From Melaminivora alkalimesophila (GTDB lineage: Bacteria > Pseudomonadota > Gammaproteobacteria > Burkholderiales > Burkholderiaceae_C): a stretch of DNA of 8,967 nt. The DNA lies in NCBI RefSeq assembly GCF_000282995.1, contig NZ_ALEE01000062.1, forward strand, positions 1 through 8,967, read 5' to 3'. Both the position numbers and the translations under genes were made by a program. Below the pieces are notes generated by a model. The model worked only from the letters and a program-made list of their open reading frames with translations, had not been told where the DNA came from and searched no databases. Shown here piece by piece: positions 7,134 to 8,967 of this stretch (positions are counted from its first letter, which is position 1; every line of letters begins with the position of its first letter).

Positions 7134-7643
7134 TCAGCCCAGCGCCCGGTCGCTCACCACGATCCCGTCGGCATCGGCATACAGCCAGTCGCCCGGCCGC
7201 ACCGGCACGCCCTGGATCAGGACCGCCACGTCCGCCTGGCCCTCGCCGCGCTTTTCTGTGGGCAGCGGCACCAACGCCAGCGCGCGGATGCCCACCGGCG
7301 TGGCCGCCAGCTCCGCGGCATCGCGCACGCAGCCGTTGACCACCAGCCCGGCCCAGCCGTTGCGCGCGGCGCTGGCCGCCAGGTTGCCCCCCACCAGCGC
7401 CCGGCGCAGCGAGCCGCCGCCGTCCACGACCAGCACGCGGCCCCCGCCGGGCGTCTCGACGGCCGCCTTCACCAGCGAGTTGTCCTCGAAACACTTCACC
7501 GTGGCGACCGGCCCGCCGAAGGCCGCCACGCCGCCAAAACTGGGGAAGACAGGCGGCAGGACGCGGAAGGCGCCACTGTCGTCGCCCTTGTGGGCGTCAC
7601 ACAGGTCGCAGGTGCCCAAGGGGGCGGCAGGGGAAGGGTGCAT
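7134..7643 (-). CDS. rraA: RraA-family protein (RNase E regulator-like / 4-hydroxy-4-methyl-2-oxoglutarate aldolase-like)
   Basis: A 169-residue protein of the RraA family (E. coli RraA is 161). Family landmarks are TCDLCDAH (11-18), the [16 protein letters not shown] stretch with GGNL at 86-89, [14 protein letters not shown] ending in R107-D108, and [12 protein letters not shown] (152-163). In characterised class II HMG/oxaloacetate aldolases the Arg-Asp pair and the GGNL loop bind pyruvate and the divalent metal, so this protein has the aldolase residues; RNase E inhibition, the role that gave the family its name, cannot be judged from sequence. The start at 7643 ([10 protein letters not shown]) matches family length; an upstream in-frame ATG at 7739 would add 32 residues without family character. 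GAGG lies about 12 nt before the start. The gene is convergent with the EamA permease, and no aromatic catabolic operon is visible nearby. Confidence 0.88.
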   Translation of the reverse strand: MHPSPAAPLGTCDLCDAHKGDDSGAFRVLPPVFPSFGGVAAFGGPVATVKCFEDNSLVKAAVETPGGGRVLVVDGGGSLRRALVGGNLAASAARNGWAGLVVNGCVRDAAELAATPVGIRALALVPLPTEKRGEGQADVAVLIQGVPVRPGDWLYADADGIVVSDRALG

Positions 7644-7858
7644 GGCGCAAGTGCCTCGGATGTGAAACCAAAGGAAACCGGAAGCCCGGCAGTTGAGCCG
7701 TCGATTGTCGCCGGCGCCACACGCAGGGCATCCGCGCACGTCAAAAATCGTCTTCCTCCTTGGACGCCGCTTTTTTTGCCAGTAGCATCGCCGCTACCAG
7801 TGGAGCCACCAGCACTCGCTGGTGCCTCCATTCACCCACCACCCAAGGAACACCCAAG
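7644..7858. promoter_or_regulatory. Divergent spacer between rraA-like and SWIB genes
   Basis: This 215 bp region should contain both promoters, but I could not assign a convincing -35/-10 pair on either strand. It holds a run of seven T (7771-7777), a small hairpin (GTAGC 7782-7786 / GCTAC 7793-7797) and, 4 bp later, a large hairpin at 7801-7830. Both hairpins lie in the probable leader of the SWIB gene. Confidence 0.5.
7801..7830 (+). repeat. Strong leader hairpin before the SWIB gene
   Basis: TGGAGCCACCAGC (7801-7813) and GCTGGTGCCTCCA (7818-7830) pair at 12 of 13 positions around the 4-nt loop ACTC. The stem ends 28 bp before the SWIB ATG and 14 bp before its ribosome binding site. No U-tract follows on either strand, so it is not a terminator; a structured leader or a protein-binding dyad are the alternatives. 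Confidence 0.6.
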
Positions 7859-8146
7859 ATGGCAACTGCAAAGAAGGCCGAGGCCCCCGCCAAGAAGCGC
7901 GCGCCCAACGCCGCGTTCATGAAGCCCCTGACGCCCAGTCCCGCCCTGGCCGCCGTGGTCGGCAAGGACCCGCTGCCGCGCACCGAGATCATCAGCAAGC
8001 TGTGGGTCTACATCAAGGAGCACAAGCTCCAGGACGAGAGCAACAAGCGCATGATCAACGCCGACGCCAAGCTCAAGGAAGTGTTCGGCAAGCCCCAGGT
8101 GTCGATGTTCGAGATGGCGGGCCTGATCGGCAAGCACGTCAAGTAA
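7859..8146 (+). CDS. SWIB/MDM2-domain protein with a basic N-terminal tail
   Basis: A 95-residue protein. Residues 1-16 form a Lys/Ala/Pro-rich, histone-H1-like tail (AKKAEAPAKKRAP), and about 22-95 form a complete SWIB/MDM2 fold: MKPLTPSPALAAVVGKDPLP, then the conserved KLWVYIKEHKLQ (47-58), KRMINADAKLKEVFG and a final helix MFEMAGLIGKHVK. SWIB domains are best known from eukaryotic chromatin remodelling complexes and MDM2; stand-alone small versions occur in bacteria such as chlamydiae and many proteobacteria, where the role is poorly defined, with nucleoid or topoisomerase association suggested. The basic tail fits DNA binding. The start is supported by AAGGAA at 7845-7850, 8 nt before the ATG. 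The gene is monocistronic: a structured leader precedes it and a clear terminator follows. Confidence 0.93.
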   Translation: MATAKKAEAPAKKRAPNAAFMKPLTPSPALAAVVGKDPLPRTEIISKLWVYIKEHKLQDESNKRMINADAKLKEVFGKPQVSMFEMAGLIGKHVK

Positions 8147-8171
8147 GAGGCAAGCGCTCGGTGCTGCCCCG

Positions 8172-8195
8172 ACCGGCCCCCGTGGCCGGTTTTTT
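8172..8195 (+). terminator. Rho-independent terminator of the SWIB gene
   Basis: ACCGGCC (8172-8178) and GGCCGGT (8184-8190) form a 7-bp perfect GC-rich stem with a 5-nt loop, followed by a run of T to 8195. It starts 26 bp after the SWIB stop codon and separates this gene from the downstream iron block. Confidence 0.9.
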
Positions 8196-8251
8196 GTGCC
8201 TCCGTCCCTCGGTGTGGACTTTGCCCGACAGGGCATCAGGGTCGGAAGGTT

Positions 8252-8276
8252 AATGCGATGGATTCTCATTTATAAT
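8252..8276 (+). promoter_or_regulatory. Fur-box-like operator overlapping the bfd promoter
   Basis: AATGCGATGGATTCTCATT (8252-8270) has a perfect right Fur half-site ATTCTCATT and a left arm that keeps 6 of 9 complementary positions. It abuts a consensus -10 hexamer TATAAT at 8271-8276, with no strong -35 (around 8248-8253). The predicted transcription start is near 8283, about 38 nt before the bfd ATG. The position between -35 and -10 is typical for repression by Fe-Fur, which fits the bfd-tonB genes downstream. Confidence 0.75.
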
Positions 8277-8320
8277 CCCTCCATCCTCCAACCAAGCCAG
8301 CCAGTGCTGCCCGACCGCCC

Positions 8321-8593
8321 ATGATCGTCTGTGTTTGCCGCCGCGTGTCCGACCGCGAGATCGCACGCCATGCCCGGGCAGGAATGAGCTTCGATGAGAT
8401 CCAGTTCGAACTCGGCGTCGCCACCCAGTGCGGCCGATGCGAGGACTGCGCACGCGATGTGGTTGCCCAGTGCTGCGCCACGCAGCCGGTTGCCGCGCTG
8501 CACAATGAAGCCCTCCTCCAGGCCAGCCCGCTTGCCCCCCACCTTCAGGAAGGCAAGACATGCACGCCCTCTCAGCCCTTGTCGGCAGCCTGA
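8321..8593 (+). CDS. bfd: Bacterioferritin-associated ferredoxin (Bfd-like)
   Basis: A 90-residue [2Fe-2S] protein of the Bfd type, which docks on bacterioferritin and donates electrons to release stored iron when iron is scarce. The N-terminus [11 protein letters not shown] and QCGRCEDC give the Bfd ligand pattern C4-x-C6 ... C37-x2-C40. The domain ends near residue 55; E. coli Bfd is 64 residues, so this protein has a C-terminal extension of some 30 residues without recognisable motifs. Extra cysteines are at 43, 51 and 52. The start is fixed by the N-terminal CxC, but there is no obvious Shine-Dalgarno sequence. Upstream lie a Fur-box-like site and TATAAT; downstream, overlapping its 3' end, come a small hydrophobic ORF and then tonB. 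This is a classic iron-starvation arrangement. Confidence 0.92.
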   Translation: MIVCVCRRVSDREIARHARAGMSFDEIQFELGVATQCGRCEDCARDVVAQCCATQPVAALHNEALLQASPLAPHLQEGKTCTPSQPLSAA

Positions 8594-8634
8594 TCATCGT
8601 CCTGTGTGCGGCCTGGTGGGCCGCCCGCAGATAG
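8560..8634 (+). CDS. Candidate 24-residue single-span membrane peptide between bfd and tonB
   Basis: A short ORF reading [20 protein letters not shown] followed by AARR and TAG. It has an excellent ribosome binding site, AGGAAGG at 8547-8553, 6 nt before the ATG, better than those of its two neighbours. The peptide is one hydrophobic span (about residues 4-22) with a positive C-terminal end, predicting a single-span inner-membrane peptide. It overlaps the last 34 bp of bfd in another frame, so translational coupling is likely. I do not recognise a family. Its place between bfd and tonB, in what looks like one iron-regulated transcript, suggests a link to TonB/ExbBD energisation or membrane iron handling; that is inference. 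It could instead be a coupling leader or a chance ORF. Confidence 0.5.
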   Translation: MHALSALVGSLIIVLCAAWWAARR

Positions 8635-8709
8635 CCCCTTTTCCTCCAAGCCGGGCGCCCTGCGCTTGCGGCCGCCCTTGTCGGGGCGGATGCGCCCCTT
8701 CCTCTTCCC

Positions 8710-8967
8710 ATGACCCTTCCTGACCGGTACGGCGCCTCCCCCGCCCTGCTCGGACGCAACGTGGCGATCGCCGGCTCGGTGCTGGCGTTGCACGCTGCGG
8801 CGCTGTGGGCGCTGCAGTCCGGGCTGGAGCGCCAGGAACCGCCGCAGATGGTCGTGCCGGTGGCCGTGCTGAGCGAATTCATTGCTCCGCCTCCTCCGCC
8901 TGCGCCTGCGCCGCCGCCTCCGGCGCCGCCCGCGCCTGCCAAGCCACCGGCACCCACACCCCCTAAG
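8710..8967 (+). CDS. tonB: Energy transducer TonB, N-terminal part
   Basis: The first 86 codons of a TonB protein, running off the right edge. TonB spans the periplasm and transmits proton-motive-force energy from ExbB/ExbD to outer-membrane receptors for siderophores, haem and similar cargo. Residues 1-17 are cytoplasmic, and about 18-40 form the single membrane anchor (VAIAGSVLALHAAALWALQS) that carries the conserved His (H28) and a preceding Ser (S23) needed for ExbB/D coupling. From residue 60 a long Pro/Ala-rich spacer begins (APPPPPAPAPPPPAPP), the rigid periplasm-spanning arm, with lysines starting near 78. The receptor-binding C-terminal domain is outside the window; exbB and exbD would be expected next. 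The start at 8710 lacks a Shine-Dalgarno sequence. A 7-codon mini-ORF (8690-8713) overlaps its ATG by four bases. Confidence 0.92.
   Translation, partial: MTLPDRYGASPALLGRNVAIAGSVLALHAAALWALQSGLERQEPPQMVVPVAVLSEFIAPPPPPAPAPPPPAPPAPAKPPAPTPPK

Noticed and set aside
7741..7998. A minus-strand frame of 85 codons ending in [12 protein letters not shown], which looks protein-like
   Set aside because: It starts inside the SWIB gene and runs through the leader hairpin. Apart from the last dozen residues it shows no family character, and I found no convincing ribosome binding site.
8572..8793. A basic minus-strand ORF (KGHGKRKGRIRPDKGG) across the bfd-tonB gap
   Set aside because: It is antisense to tonB and the small ORF, has no recognisable family, and its basic composition follows from C-rich plus-strand DNA.

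Overview
The window is GC-rich, densely coded DNA. Gene families and codon use point to a betaproteobacterium, probably Burkholderiales near Comamonadaceae. That placement is inference from gene content and protein style; there is no rRNA here to confirm it.

Layout, left to right. (1) 1-2152, minus strand: a two-gene operon for a molybdenum hydroxylase of the xanthine dehydrogenase / aerobic CO dehydrogenase family. The [2Fe-2S] subunit comes first and the molybdopterin subunit runs off the left edge. Its active-site loop is the AYRGAGR (form II-like) type, so the substrate is probably not CO. (2) 2348-3490, plus: a divergent GAF + Fis-HTH regulator of AcoR style that lacks the sigma-54 AAA+ domain. 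The 195 bp between them holds a palindrome and a repeated half-site. (3) 3642-4411: two gene remnants pointing away from each other, the C-terminal half of a small membrane protein (minus) and the ligand-binding domain of an MmyB-like regulator without its HTH (plus). Their missing 5' ends meet within about 15 bp, which looks like a deletion scar. (4) 4537-5868, minus: isocitrate lyase (aceA), with a hairpin and an intrinsic terminator downstream and two related palindromic operators exactly 30 bp apart upstream. (5) 6106-7119, plus: an EamA/DMT-type transporter, convergent with (6) 7134-7643, minus: an RraA / HMG-aldolase-like protein. (7) 7859-8146, plus: a SWIB/MDM2-domain protein with a basic tail, a strong hairpin in its leader and a clear terminator. 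(8) 8252-8967, plus: an iron block made of a Fur-box-like promoter, a bacterioferritin-associated ferredoxin (bfd), an overlapping 24-codon hydrophobic ORF with a good ribosome binding site, and the start of tonB running off the right edge.

Functionally this is an ordinary chromosomal neighbourhood of independent small transcription units: a molybdo-enzyme with its likely regulator, the glyoxylate shunt, a transporter, and iron storage/uptake. No phage, IS element, CRISPR array, tRNA or rRNA was seen. I do not see a clear new multi-gene system. The best leads are the deletion scar, the phased aceA operators, the hidden small ORF between bfd and tonB, and the SWIB leader structure.
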